A stretch of DNA of 64,000 nt. Origin: Chitinophaga sp. GTDB lineage: Bacteria > Bacteroidota > Bacteroidia > Chitinophagales > Chitinophagaceae. The notes beneath the pieces are model-generated. The model had not been told where the DNA came from. It worked only from the letters and a program-made list of their open reading frames with translations, and did not search any database. Below, piece after piece: positions 1 through 8,662 of this stretch. Each line of letters opens with the position of its first letter. The first letter of the stretch is position 1. The stretch is taken from NCBI RefSeq assembly GCF_017745275.1, contig NZ_JAGHZS010000008.1:310001-374000 (forward strand), written 5' to 3'. A program made the position numbers and the translations under genes.

Positions 1-408
1 ATCACCTGCCAATAATGGGAAATCCATTTCCTGGAGAAAATTAGGTGACACATATACCGCATTCTTTTCCAGGAATGTTTTCCTATTCGTCTTGAATAGT
101 ATATTATCTTCCATAGGAAGCACCTGCACATTAGCGGTGATTTCAGGAAAGCTTCTTTTCACTTCGTCTCCTAATATCACCGGAGTAACATTCATGGTAC
201 GCAAACCTCCCCAGTCAACATTCACATTGAGCCGGTAAATATTAGCCCCGTTAGCATGAAATTTATCTACGCTGTATTCATCTGCCACCCAACAGAGAAT
301 AAACAGGCATACCGCCATGCCGAAGGCGAGGCCGGCAATGTTCAGCGCAGCAAAGAAGCGGCTTCTTTGCAGACTCCTCCAGGCAATGCGAAAATAATTT
401 TTCATCAT
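1..408 (-). CDS. FtsX/MacB-type ABC transporter permease (C-terminal part cut off by window edge)
   Basis: Reading the complement from 408 gives a product starting MMKNYFRIAWRSLQRSRFF followed by a membrane segment, the same N-terminal layout as the next permease at 411-2819. Only about 136 residues are visible: the first transmembrane helix and the beginning of the periplasmic MacB_PCD-like domain. The start codon lies 2 nt after the stop codon of the upstream permease, so the two are translationally close and in one operon with the ATPase and adaptor. ATG at 408 or 405 are both possible starts. The family exports or transfers substrates across the inner membrane using the partner ATPase; the substrate cannot be read from sequence. 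Confidence 0.85.
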   Translation of the reverse strand, partial: MMKNYFRIAWRSLQRSRFFAALNIAGLAFGMAVCLFILCWVADEYSVDKFHANGANIYRLNVNVDWGGLRTMNVTPVILGDEVKRSFPEITANVQVLPMEDNILFKTNRKTFLEKNAVYVSPNFLQEMDFPLLAGD

Positions 409-410
409 GT

Positions 411-2819
411 CTATTCAGATCTAAGTGACTTAACCGGGTTCATTAATGCCGATCTTACAGACTGCAGACTTATGGTACACAACGCAATTAATATCACCAA
501 CACTGCGGTAAGTACAAATACCCACCATTCAATGTGTATTCTGAATGCAAAATGCTGCAACCAACGCTCCATACCATACCAGGCTATGGGTGAAGCGATG
601 CAGATACCTATCAAAACCAGTTTGAGGAAGTCTTTGGATAACAACAAAGATATACCCGCCACAGAAGCTCCCAGCACTTTCCTAATGCCGATTTCTTTTG
701 TCCGCTGCCGGCATATGAGCATGGATAATCCCAGCAAACCAATACAGGCAATAAAGATGGCCAGTCCGGAAAAAATCCCAAAAAGTTTGCCCAGGGTACG
801 TTCTGCAACATACCGCGCGTTTATGTCGCTTTCAACAAACGTGTAGTTAAAGGGTGTTTCAGGCACAATACTGTTCCAGGCCGCTTCTACACGCTTTAAT
901 GCGGATTTCTGATCTCCTCTGGCCAATCGCAGTGTAAGCAGCGCGGCATCCTCCAGTTTTATAAAATACACTACCGGTGTTACAGGCTGCTGCAACGTAC
1001 GAAGGTTAAAATCTTCTACTACACCGATGATGGTGCCATGTCTGCTCATATATCCGGGACGCCATTCAATACGCTTCCCAATTGCATCGTCTTTATATCC
1101 TAATTGCCTGGCGGCGGTTTGATTGATGATAAATGCATCCGTAGAATCGGTAGACAATGCCGGATTGAAGTCGCGGCCAGCCACCAGCCTGATGCCAGTC
1201 GTTTTAAGCAAATCAAAATCAGATTGTATAATACCTGCTACAAACCCGTCTTTATCGTCTTCTCCTTCCCGTACAATAGGATTGTTGTTTAATACACCGC
1301 TACCCATTAAGAGGTTATTCAGCGAGGCTTGTTGCACACCTGATATATTCTGGAGAGATGATTTCAACAACGCTGCTTTATTGCTACCCTCTATGCCCGA
1401 CAGGTATATATTCACCAGGTGCTCTTTATCAAAACCCATGTTCTTTTGCTGCCAATAGCGTAGTTGTGAAAACACCACTACTGTGGCAATAATTAACGCC
1501 ACGGCTACTGCAAACTGCGCCACTACCAGGCTGCGGCGTACCAACACCCGGGTACCGGATGCAATGAAATTGCCCTTTAACACCTTCACTGGTATCAGTC
1601 CCGACAGGTATAGTGCCGGATAGCTGCCTGCAATTACTCCTACTGTCACCACCAGGAGTAAACAACCGGCATATAGCGGCAACCTGGCGGTAGATAACAA
1701 CGATAATTCTTTACCGGTAATCGAATTAAAGGAAGGCAATAATGCCATCGCCAGCACAAACGCCATCACGAACGAAAGTATGCTGATCAACAGCGATTCT
1801 GTCAGGAACTGAAGTATCAGGCTCTTTCTTTCTGCTCCCAACACTTTACGCATTCCTACTTCTTTAGCTCTTTCATGCGCCCGGGCGGTAGTAAGGTTCA
1901 TGAAGTTGATACAGGCAATCAATATCAGGAAAACTGCTATCGCAATGTACATCCAGATCATGGGCGTATTGTCTACCCCTTTATCCCCTTCCGGATGCAG
2001 GTGTACATTGTCTATGGACTGCAGGGATAATGCAAATTGTATATTATGTTTCTTTAGGATTCCTCCAATATGGGTGTTTACAAAAGATTGTAACTCTCCG
2101 GTAAGTTTATGCGGATCGGTATGATCTGCCAACTGTACATAGGTCACATTGTTATCAAACATAAACCACTGCTGTTCCAGCTTATAGTCAACCTTTAAGG
2201 CTTCTTTGACTGCAGTGGAAAAAGAAACAATGATGTTCATCGGCAGATCTGTGTTGGCGGGCAGATCTTTGGCGATACCAGTTACAGTGCAGGTATAGCT
2301 ATTGGCCACTTTAACCAGCTTCCCTATCGCCGGTTCATTCCCAAAATATTTTCTGGCAGCGCTTTCCGTTAGCACAATGGAATACGGTTCTTTTAGTACC
2401 GTTGCCGGATTTCCTTCTAACAACGGGAAACTAAAAAACTGGAAGAAAGTCGCATCTACAAATCCGCTATTATCTTCCCATATTCTTTTCTCCCCGGCGC
2501 TAAACAGCGTCCTGCCGGGTGCCATAATACGTACCGCGTCCGTGATGCCACTGATTTCCTTCTTCAGGTTGGGTGCCAGGGCAAACTGTGTGCTGGCACC
2601 ATACTCTATTTCGCCGTTAGGTCTGCGGGAAGTGGTAGTAATCCGATAAATATTATCTGCGTTGCGGTGGAATCTGTCAAAACTCAATTCATCACTTACA
2701 TACAGCACAATCAGGATACAGCAGGCCATGCCCACTGCCAATCCAGCCACATTGATGATCGTAATAAATTTGTGCCGCTGCAGATGACGGATAGCAATCT
2801 TGAAATAATTCCGAAGCAT
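411..2819 (-). CDS. FtsX/MacB-type ABC transporter permease
   Basis: An 802-residue inner-membrane permease. It has an N-terminal helix at about residues 18-41, a periplasmic MacB_PCD-like domain, a block of three helices with the FtsX signature near residue 290-410 (ERAKEVGMRKVLGA), and then a second copy of the same architecture ending in RTKEIGIRKVLGAS. This duplicated-FtsX layout is typical of Bacteroidota ABC permeases of the MacB/YknZ group. It lies 31 bp downstream of the ATPase gene and directly upstream of a second permease, so the pump probably uses two such permeases. Function in antimicrobial or lipid-like substrate efflux is inferred from family only. Confidence 0.9.
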   Translation of the reverse strand: MLRNYFKIAIRHLQRHKFITIINVAGLAVGMACCILIVLYVSDELSFDRFHRNADNIYRITTTSRRPNGEIEYGASTQFALAPNLKKEISGITDAVRIMAPGRTLFSAGEKRIWEDNSGFVDATFFQFFSFPLLEGNPATVLKEPYSIVLTESAARKYFGNEPAIGKLVKVANSYTCTVTGIAKDLPANTDLPMNIIVSFSTAVKEALKVDYKLEQQWFMFDNNVTYVQLADHTDPHKLTGELQSFVNTHIGGILKKHNIQFALSLQSIDNVHLHPEGDKGVDNTPMIWMYIAIAVFLILIACINFMNLTTARAHERAKEVGMRKVLGAERKSLILQFLTESLLISILSFVMAFVLAMALLPSFNSITGKELSLLSTARLPLYAGCLLLVVTVGVIAGSYPALYLSGLIPVKVLKGNFIASGTRVLVRRSLVVAQFAVAVALIIATVVVFSQLRYWQQKNMGFDKEHLVNIYLSGIEGSNKAALLKSSLQNISGVQQASLNNLLMGSGVLNNNPIVREGEDDKDGFVAGIIQSDFDLLKTTGIRLVAGRDFNPALSTDSTDAFIINQTAARQLGYKDDAIGKRIEWRPGYMSRHGTIIGVVEDFNLRTLQQPVTPVVYFIKLEDAALLTLRLARGDQKSALKRVEAAWNSIVPETPFNYTFVESDINARYVAERTLGKLFGIFSGLAIFIACIGLLGLSMLICRQRTKEIGIRKVLGASVAGISLLLSKDFLKLVLIGICIASPIAWYGMERWLQHFAFRIHIEWWVFVLTAVLVILIALCTISLQSVRSALMNPVKSLRSE

Positions 2820-2850
2820 AATGATGTGGTTTTAGAATGGCGAAAAAAAA

Positions 2851-3540
2851 TCACACATGGAATTGCTCCTTGATATTCTCGGTCACTACCCGTCCATCGA
2901 ACAGGTTAATAATGCGGTGAGCGAAACCGGCATCATATGGCGAGTGCGTTACCATGATCAGCGTGGTACCTGCATTGTTCAGCTCCTGCAATAATTTCAT
3001 TACTTCTTCTCCATTGGTAGAGTCCAGGTTACCGGTAGGCTCATCCGCCAGTATCAGGTTGGGCTTCGCTACTACAGCGCGGGCAATGGCCACCCTTTGT
3101 TGCTGACCACCGGACAACTGCTGAGGAAAGTGATTCCGGCGGTGCATGATATTCATGCGCTCCAGCACTTCTTCCACTTTTACTTTTCTTTCAGCAGCCG
3201 GTACTTTCAGATACAACAAAGGCAATTCAACATTTTCGAAAACCGTTAGCTCATCAATGAGGTTAAAGCTCTGGAATACAAATCCGATAGAGCCCTTACG
3301 AAGCTGCGCTCTTTGCCTTTCACTCATACGCGCCACTTCCTTATCCCAAAAGTGATATTCCCCATCGCTTGGATTATCAAGCAGCCCTAAAATGTTCAGC
3401 AAAGTAGATTTGCCACAACCAGAGGGTCCCATGATCGCCACAAATTCACCATCCTGCACTTCCATGTTAATACCGTTGAGAGCAGTGGTTTCCACCTCTT
3501 CTGTTGTAAACAGCTTCTGTAAGTTAACGGTGCGTATCAT
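2851..3540 (-). CDS. ABC transporter ATP-binding protein (MacB/LolD type)
   Basis: A 229-residue ATPase with all the expected motifs: Walker A GPSGCGKST at 38-46, Q-loop Gln90, signature LSGGQQQR at 142-149, Walker B LILADEP at 162-168 and the H-loop His199 in MVTHS. Length and the VFQSFNLIDELTVFENVELPL stretch (family MacB/LolD) show the small stand-alone ATPase type that works with FtsX-fold permeases by mechanotransmission rather than classical transport. It follows the adaptor gene by 49 bp and precedes the permease genes in the same direction, so it is the motor of this efflux operon. Confidence 0.95.
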   Translation of the reverse strand: MIRTVNLQKLFTTEEVETTALNGINMEVQDGEFVAIMGPSGCGKSTLLNILGLLDNPSDGEYHFWDKEVARMSERQRAQLRKGSIGFVFQSFNLIDELTVFENVELPLLYLKVPAAERKVKVEEVLERMNIMHRRNHFPQQLSGGQQQRVAIARAVVAKPNLILADEPTGNLDSTNGEEVMKLLQELNNAGTTLIMVTHSPYDAGFAHRIINLFDGRVVTENIKEQFHV

Positions 3541-3589
3541 AAGTGTTTATAATTTTTAATGCTAGTTTATATAAAAAAATGGATGAATA

Positions 3590-4837
3590 CTAAAAGGATA
3601 AGACATCTTTATTACCGAAGTTTTCATAGGAAGAAGTAATCACCTGGTCTCCCGGCTGTAAGCCTTCCAACACCTCAAAATATAAAGGATTTTTACGGCC
3701 CAGCGAAATGTTGCGTTTTACAGCACGGTTACCGCTTTTGTCTACCACATATACCCAGTTACCACCGGTATCAGAGAAGAAGCCTCCCAGGGGTAAAAGG
3801 ATGGCTTCTGCCGACTTACCCAGTACCAGGCGGATAGGAGAAGATTGTCCGCGACGGATACCTTCCGGTGTATTTTTCTCAAAGGTCATGTCGGCCTGAA
3901 AACGACCGCTTTTTACTTCCGGGTACACTTTGGTCACCACCATATCATAGGTTTTCCCATCAAATTCGAAAGATGCTTTCAACCCGGCGAATACCTGGGA
4001 AACGTAATGTTCGTCGATATCTGCACGCAATTTAAATCCATTCAGGTCATCGATCTGGCCAATATTTTGTCCGGCGGTAATGCTGGAACCTACTTCCACA
4101 TCTATAGATGAAAGCTGCCCGGAAACAGGAGCCCGTACAATCAGGCTGTTCAGGTTTTCCCGCATCAGCTCCAGGTTATGCTGGGTGCGGGCCAGCGTTC
4201 CCTCCAGTTGTGTAATCTGTGTTTTGGCATTCTCCTGTTGATACCGCTGTGATTGTAACTGGATATCTTTCTGACGTAGCAGTCCTTCCAATTCAAATTT
4301 ATTCTTATTAAAATCCTGGCGGGCTACAATCTTTTCTTCTACCAATTGCTTGTTACGATCGTACAAGTCTTGCGCAGCCGCTATTTTAGCATCTATATCT
4401 GAAATGGTTTGCTGCATGGTGAAATCCTGTTGACGGATGTTCAGGCGGGTATTCTGTAATTCGTTGCGCAACCGGTAAATCTCTGTTTCATGATTCACGA
4501 AGTCCATCATCATATGCTGGTTATCCAGCCGGAGAATGGAATCGCCCGCTTTTACCATACTACCGCCTTCCAGGTATTTCCGGCTTACATAACCGCCTTC
4601 AATGGCGTCCAGGCGAATTGTTTTCAGGGGCATTACAACAGCAGTAACGGCAATGTATACATCGAATGTACCTTTCTTAACGGTAGAAATAGTAATCTTA
4701 TCTTTTTCTACATTGAGGGTAGCGCGGTGGTCCGCAAAGATCAGGGTATATAGCAACAGCATCGCAACTGCTGCGCCACCACCTATCATCATGATGCGTT
4801 TCTTATTCCAAAACTTCTTTTCTATTTTTCTGTCCAT
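3590..4837 (-). CDS. Efflux periplasmic adaptor (HlyD/MacA family)
   Basis: First gene of the ABC efflux operon. The ATG at 4837 gives 415 residues beginning MDRKIEKKFWNKKR, a short cytoplasmic tail, then one membrane anchor (IMMIGGGAAVAMLLLYTLIFA region), a lipoyl-like half motif, a long coiled coil (about residues 110-225), the second lipoyl half with VRAPVSGQLSSIDVEVGSS, and beta-barrel and membrane-proximal domains. An upstream in-frame ATG at 4894 would add 19 residues, but it lies beyond the candidate promoter at 4870-4887, so the shorter form is preferred. The protein bridges inner-membrane permease and an outer-membrane channel; no TolC-like gene is visible in the window. Confidence 0.92.
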   Translation of the reverse strand: MDRKIEKKFWNKKRIMMIGGGAAVAMLLLYTLIFADHRATLNVEKDKITISTVKKGTFDVYIAVTAVVMPLKTIRLDAIEGGYVSRKYLEGGSMVKAGDSILRLDNQHMMMDFVNHETEIYRLRNELQNTRLNIRQQDFTMQQTISDIDAKIAAAQDLYDRNKQLVEEKIVARQDFNKNKFELEGLLRQKDIQLQSQRYQQENAKTQITQLEGTLARTQHNLELMRENLNSLIVRAPVSGQLSSIDVEVGSSITAGQNIGQIDDLNGFKLRADIDEHYVSQVFAGLKASFEFDGKTYDMVVTKVYPEVKSGRFQADMTFEKNTPEGIRRGQSSPIRLVLGKSAEAILLPLGGFFSDTGGNWVYVVDKSGNRAVKRNISLGRKNPLYFEVLEGLQPGDQVITSSYENFGNKDVLSF

Positions 4838-4869
4838 GTGTATTAGCGAAAAGTTTGCTGCGGGTAGAA

Positions 4870-4887
4870 AGTCAATCCACATGCCAA
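4870..4887 (-). promoter_or_regulatory. Candidate sigma-54 (-24/-12) promoter for the efflux operon
   Basis: The minus strand reads TTGGCATGTGGATTGACT. It fits the sigma-54 consensus TGGCACG-N4-TTGCW in spacing and in TGGCA-G and TTG, with mismatches at the -24 C and in the critical -12 GC (here GA). It would place the transcription start about 20-25 nt before the adaptor ATG at 4837. The divergent gene is a sigma-54 activator, which raises the prior. The -12 mismatch is the main weakness. Confidence 0.45.
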
Positions 4888-4940
4888 AGCGCAAAACGCC
4901 TTACCAGCGTTGATTTCATTGAATTTACGGCTAAAAAAAC

Positions 4941-4965
4941 GTCCTTTGCCGGACATGGGGTGTCC
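4941..4965. promoter_or_regulatory. Palindromic candidate activator site (UAS)
   Basis: GGACA-tgggg-TGTCC at 4951-4965 is a 5-bp-arm palindrome, preceded by GTCC-tttgcc-GGAC, giving overlapping half-sites. It lies about 90-100 bp upstream of the predicted start of the efflux operon transcript and about 90-100 bp upstream of the response-regulator ATG, a usual distance for an NtrC-type enhancer site. Binding by the adjacent regulator is inferred. Confidence 0.4.
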
Positions 4966-5054
4966 GATTCTGAACACTTTTAAAAGTTCCTGAATTTAGC
5001 TGTGGGATTGAAAGAATCTTTGTTTAATATTGTTGCCTATTCACCCTTTCGCAT

Positions 5055-6404
5055 ATGACTAACATGCAACCCGCCAAGATTTTAATTGTTGATGATGATG
5101 TGGACGTTTTACGCGCAGCCCGCCTGTTATTAAAGCGTCATTTTGAACAAGTTGATTTTGAGAAGAATCCACAAAAAATCCCTTACCTCGTATCCAACTT
5201 TGATTACGATGTAATCCTGCTGGACATGAACTTTACCCGTGACCTTAGTAGCGGGAAAGAAGGATTTGAATGGTTGGATCGTATCCTCGATATTAAGCCG
5301 GAAACCGCAGTGGTATTGTTTACCGCCTATGGCGATGTGGAAATGGCCGTAAGAGCCATCAAAGCAGGTGCAGTAGACTTTGTACTCAAACCCTGGGAAA
5401 ATGAAAAACTGCTGGCTACCATACAAACGGCTTATAACAAACGGGCCGCTCAACAGGACAAAGCCCCCGCAGCCGTTACCCATCATGGCAGCCAGGTTAT
5501 TGGTCAAAGTCCCGGTATGCTGGCCGTATTTGATACCGTATCACGGGTAGCCGCTACGGATGCCAATATCCTGATCCTCGGTGAAAACGGTACCGGTAAA
5601 GATATGCTGGCACGACAAATACATGCACAATCAAATCGTAGTAATAAACCTTTTGTGAGCGTAGATTTGGGCGCTATCAGTGAAACACTCTTCGAAAGTG
5701 AGCTCTTTGGTCATGTCAAAGGCGCCTTCACCGATGCCCGCGAAGACCGCGCTGGTCGCTTTGAAGAAGCCAATGGCGGTACCATCTTCCTGGATGAAAT
5801 AGGAAATATTTCCATCCCCTTCCAGGCCAAACTACTCACCGTACTGCAAAACAGGTCAGTAACCAAAGTAGGCTCCAATAAAAGCATTCCTATTGATGTC
5901 AGGCTCATTTGCGCCACCAACAGGAATATCCAGCACATGGCCGCACAACACCTGTTCAGGCAGGATTTACTCTATCGCATCAACACCATCGAAATACAAC
6001 TGCCGCCACTGCGCGACAGAGTAGAAGACATCATTCCACTCGCCGAACATTTCATGCAATTGTACCGCGATAAATACAAACGACCGGTCAATAGTATGCA
6101 TGAATCATTGATCACGCAACTGCAACGGTACGACTGGCCCGGTAACATCCGCGAACTGCAACACGCTATTGAAAGGGCAGTAATTCTTTCACAAGGAAAA
6201 ACATTGCAACCCAAAGATGTGTTTGTAAAGAATAACAACAATACTGATCAGGCTATGGACACCGGTTATAACCTGGAAGAAATGGAACGAAATATCATTT
6301 CTCAGGCTATGAAAAAATGTAATGGCAACATTACCGAAGCGGCGAAAGAGCTGGGACTCAGCAGGGCCGCACTTTACAGAAGATTGGAAAAATATAATAT
6401 CTAG
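5055..6404 (+). CDS. Sigma-54-dependent two-component response regulator (NtrC/AtoC type)
   Basis: 449 residues in three domains. The receiver domain (about 1-125) has acidic Asp13-15, phospho-acceptor Asp57, Thr90 and Lys112. The AAA+ domain (about 148-385) has Walker A GENGTGKD at 176-183 and Walker B GGTIFLDEIG at 241-250. A Fis-type HTH closes the protein (AAKELGLSRAALYRRLEKYNI, 21 residues at the C-terminus, shown here by its ends AAKEL and KYNI). The sigma-54-contact loop is GAFTDA (223-228) instead of canonical GAFTGA. The kinase gene follows, and the ABC efflux operon diverges from it, so it probably activates that operon. Confidence 0.95.
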   Translation: MTNMQPAKILIVDDDVDVLRAARLLLKRHFEQVDFEKNPQKIPYLVSNFDYDVILLDMNFTRDLSSGKEGFEWLDRILDIKPETAVVLFTAYGDVEMAVRAIKAGAVDFVLKPWENEKLLATIQTAYNKRAAQQDKAPAAVTHHGSQVIGQSPGMLAVFDTVSRVAATDANILILGENGTGKDMLARQIHAQSNRSNKPFVSVDLGAISETLFESELFGHVKGAFTDAREDRAGRFEEANGGTIFLDEIGNISIPFQAKLLTVLQNRSVTKVGSNKSIPIDVRLICATNRNIQHMAAQHLFRQDLLYRINTIEIQLPPLRDRVEDIIPLAEHFMQLYRDKYKRPVNSMHESLITQLQRYDWPGNIRELQHAIERAVILSQGKTLQPKDVFVKNNNNTDQAMDTGYNLEEMERNIISQAMKKCNGNITEAAKELGLSRAALYRRLEKYNI

Positions 6405-6547
6405 CATAAAGCTGAAATGCGAAAGCAAAAAGCTGTAGAAGCGAGTCATATAAGCGAGTAAGGAATGATTATATCGCTATAACATGTATCCGCTGTTATC
6501 ATTCGCTTCAATAGTTTTTTCTTTCCCTTTTTGCTTCAGCTTTTTTT
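6403..6547. repeat. Heptad-arm hairpin element A
   Basis: An inverted-repeat element filling the gap between response regulator and kinase. The left arm has AAGC at 6409, 6423 and 6430 (multiples of 7) and reads toward a core with GCGA and AATGAT; the right arm mirrors it with ATTCGCTTCAATAG and TTTTTGCTTCAGC. The arms are less perfect than in the elements near 56.5 and 57.4 kb. It begins at the regulator stop codon and ends 4 nt before the kinase ATG, so it could affect expression of the kinase. Confidence 0.65.
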
Positions 6548-6551
6548 AATC

Positions 6552-7892
6552 ATGAACCGTTTCAGCGTCAATATCGGTCTGCGGGTAATCCTGCTGGCAT
6601 TTACACTCACCGCCACCATCTGGCTGTACATGCACACCATGCAGCCTTTGGCATTCCTGTTGTCGCCACTGGTATTAGTACAACTGTACGGTATCTATCA
6701 CTACCTGAATCGCATTAACCGCAAACTCACGCTGTTCCTGGAATCCATCCGGTATGAAGACTTCTCCATCCGCTTCAGTGCGGATAATAAACTTGGGAAG
6801 AGCTTTAGTATGCTGAATCACCAGTTTAACGAAGTACTGGAAGCATTCCGGCAAACCAGGGCAGAGAAAGAAGCCAATCTGAAATATATCGACACCATTG
6901 TACAGCACATCAGCATTGGTGTATTGTCTTTTGACACTGAAGGAAAAATAGAACTGATCAACCCCGCTGCTTTCCGTCTCATGGGTATTTACCGGCTGCG
7001 GAATATCCATGAACTTAAAACTGTACACCCCGGTCTGGCAGAGCTGTTGATGGAATTGCCTTCCGGCAATAAAACACTGTATGCCACCCGGCAGGAACAA
7101 CAGTTGTCGATACATGCGGCTACAGTACGTTTACAAGGGCGACTCATCAAACTCATCTCTATACAAAACATTCATTCCGAACTACAGAAAAAAGAGCTGG
7201 AAGCATGGCAGAACCTGACTAAAATTCTACGCCATGAAATCATGAATTCTGTTACCCCTATTGTATCGCTGATTGGTACCATGCAGGAAATTGTAGACCT
7301 GGACATTGCCCCCGGCGCACAACACCAGGAAGGCATTTCCGACTTACGCGAAGCCCTGCAGACGGTTGAAAGCCGCAGCAAAGGCATTATGAACTTTGTA
7401 AATGCCTATCGCGATTATACTACGCTCCCTCAGCCACAATTTACCAGCGTAAATGTTAAAACACTGGTAACCTCGGTGAGTAGTCTTTTCCAGGCAGATA
7501 TGAAACAGGCAGGTATCCGGTTCATCGTAGAAATAGATGCTGAAAATATGGAAATCCATGCCGACGTATCGCAACTGCAAATGGTGTTAATTAACCTCGT
7601 TAAAAATGCGATGGATGCGCTGGAACAAACAACCGATGCCACTATTTACCTGAAACTATACCTGAATAATGCACAGCAGATCTCTGTTGAAGTTACCGAT
7701 AACGGCCCTGGTATTGATACAGACGCCATGAATAAAATATTCATTCCTTTCTTTACTACTAAAAAGAAAGGCTCTGGTATTGGATTGAGCTTATCACAAC
7801 AAATTATACAAATGCACGGCGGGCAACTGAAAGTGATCAGCCCGGGTGTTAACGGGAACGGTACTACGTTTTATATCCTGTTGAATACTTAA
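6552..7892 (+). CDS. Sensor histidine kinase (NtrY-like), partner of the upstream regulator
   Basis: 446 residues from ATG 6552; a non-preferred earlier start at 6531 would fall inside the repeat arm. Two N-terminal membrane helices (about 8-28 and 34-52), a PAS-like segment (about 110-205), an H-box LRHEIMNSVTPI with the phospho-His near residue 228, N-box NLVKNAMDALEQ, G1 DNGPGID, F-box FIPFFTTKKKGSGIGLSLS. The short periplasmic loop suggests sensing in or near the membrane. It sits in the same direction as the sigma-54 regulator and is its natural phospho-donor. Confidence 0.93.
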   Translation: MNRFSVNIGLRVILLAFTLTATIWLYMHTMQPLAFLLSPLVLVQLYGIYHYLNRINRKLTLFLESIRYEDFSIRFSADNKLGKSFSMLNHQFNEVLEAFRQTRAEKEANLKYIDTIVQHISIGVLSFDTEGKIELINPAAFRLMGIYRLRNIHELKTVHPGLAELLMELPSGNKTLYATRQEQQLSIHAATVRLQGRLIKLISIQNIHSELQKKELEAWQNLTKILRHEIMNSVTPIVSLIGTMQEIVDLDIAPGAQHQEGISDLREALQTVESRSKGIMNFVNAYRDYTTLPQPQFTSVNVKTLVTSVSSLFQADMKQAGIRFIVEIDAENMEIHADVSQLQMVLINLVKNAMDALEQTTDATIYLKLYLNNAQQISVEVTDNGPGIDTDAMNKIFIPFFTTKKKGSGIGLSLSQQIIQMHGGQLKVISPGVNGNGTTFYILLNT

Positions 7893-7928
7893 AAAAAAAT
7901 CCTACATTAGGACGACAACCACTTCGTT

Positions 7929-8636
7929 ATGAAACGTCCTGTAATCCTTATCATATACTTCCTGGTATTATTAGCGGACATATTGTGTATTGCGCTTAAT
8001 AAGGATAGTTACCGGTATGTCACCAAACCGTTGCTGATGGTGCTACTGGCGATATATGTGCTGGCTGCTGATGCAAAAATGCCGCGCGGCTTCCGAACCT
8101 TCCTGTTGCTGGCCTTATTTTTTTCTTTCCTGGGCGATGACCTCCTGTTATTCGACAGGTTCTTTCTGCCGGGATTGGGAAGCTTCCTGCTGGCGCATGT
8201 CATGTATATCGTTTTCTTCCTGAAAATAAGGTATAGTAATCCACCGGTTCCGCTCTGTAAATATGCCTTTGTATTTTTGAACGCGGCCGTTATTATTTTG
8301 TTCATCTTATTCTTAACACCTTACCTCGGCAGTTTATTCGTTCCCGTAGTGATATATTCGCTGGCGCTATCTATTACGGTACAGAGCGTGTTACATGCTT
8401 TTCACTTCGGGCGTCAGCCGGAGGCCTGGTATTGTATGATCGGCGCAGTATTATTCCTCGTCTCTGATTCCATGATTGCCATAGGCAAATTCTACCATCC
8501 TTTTCCGGCCAATGGCATCCTGGTAATGCTTACATACGGCATCGCGCAATGGGGGCTGGTATATGGCAGCCTTTTGTATTTCCGTAAACGGGCAGCTTAC
8601 CTCACCCAACGAGCTGATGGAAATCATAATTTTTAA
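7929..8636 (+). CDS. YhhN/TMEM86-family lysoplasmalogenase-like membrane protein
   Basis: 235 residues with about eight hydrophobic segments over nearly the whole length, including FFSFLGDDLLLF and FLVSDSMIAIGKFYHPFP, which match the conserved Asp-containing helices of the YhhN family (GDxxLL and FxxSDxxxA patterns). Family members hydrolyse the vinyl-ether bond of lysoplasmalogens; whether this one does is unproven. It starts 36 bp after the kinase and ends 26 bp before nadB. Confidence 0.8.
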   Translation: MKRPVILIIYFLVLLADILCIALNKDSYRYVTKPLLMVLLAIYVLAADAKMPRGFRTFLLLALFFSFLGDDLLLFDRFFLPGLGSFLLAHVMYIVFFLKIRYSNPPVPLCKYAFVFLNAAVIILFILFLTPYLGSLFVPVVIYSLALSITVQSVLHAFHFGRQPEAWYCMIGAVLFLVSDSMIAIGKFYHPFPANGILVMLTYGIAQWGLVYGSLLYFRKRAAYLTQRADGNHNF

Positions 8637-8647
8637 TCCGTAATGAT

Positions 8648-8655
8648 TACTTTTG
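8648..8655 (+). promoter_or_regulatory. Bacteroidota -7 box for nadB
   Basis: TACTTTTG matches TAnnTTTG exactly and ends 7 nt before the nadB ATG, so the transcript would be leaderless or nearly so. No clear -33 TTG is seen. Confidence 0.5.
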
Positions 8656-8662
8656 TTGTACT

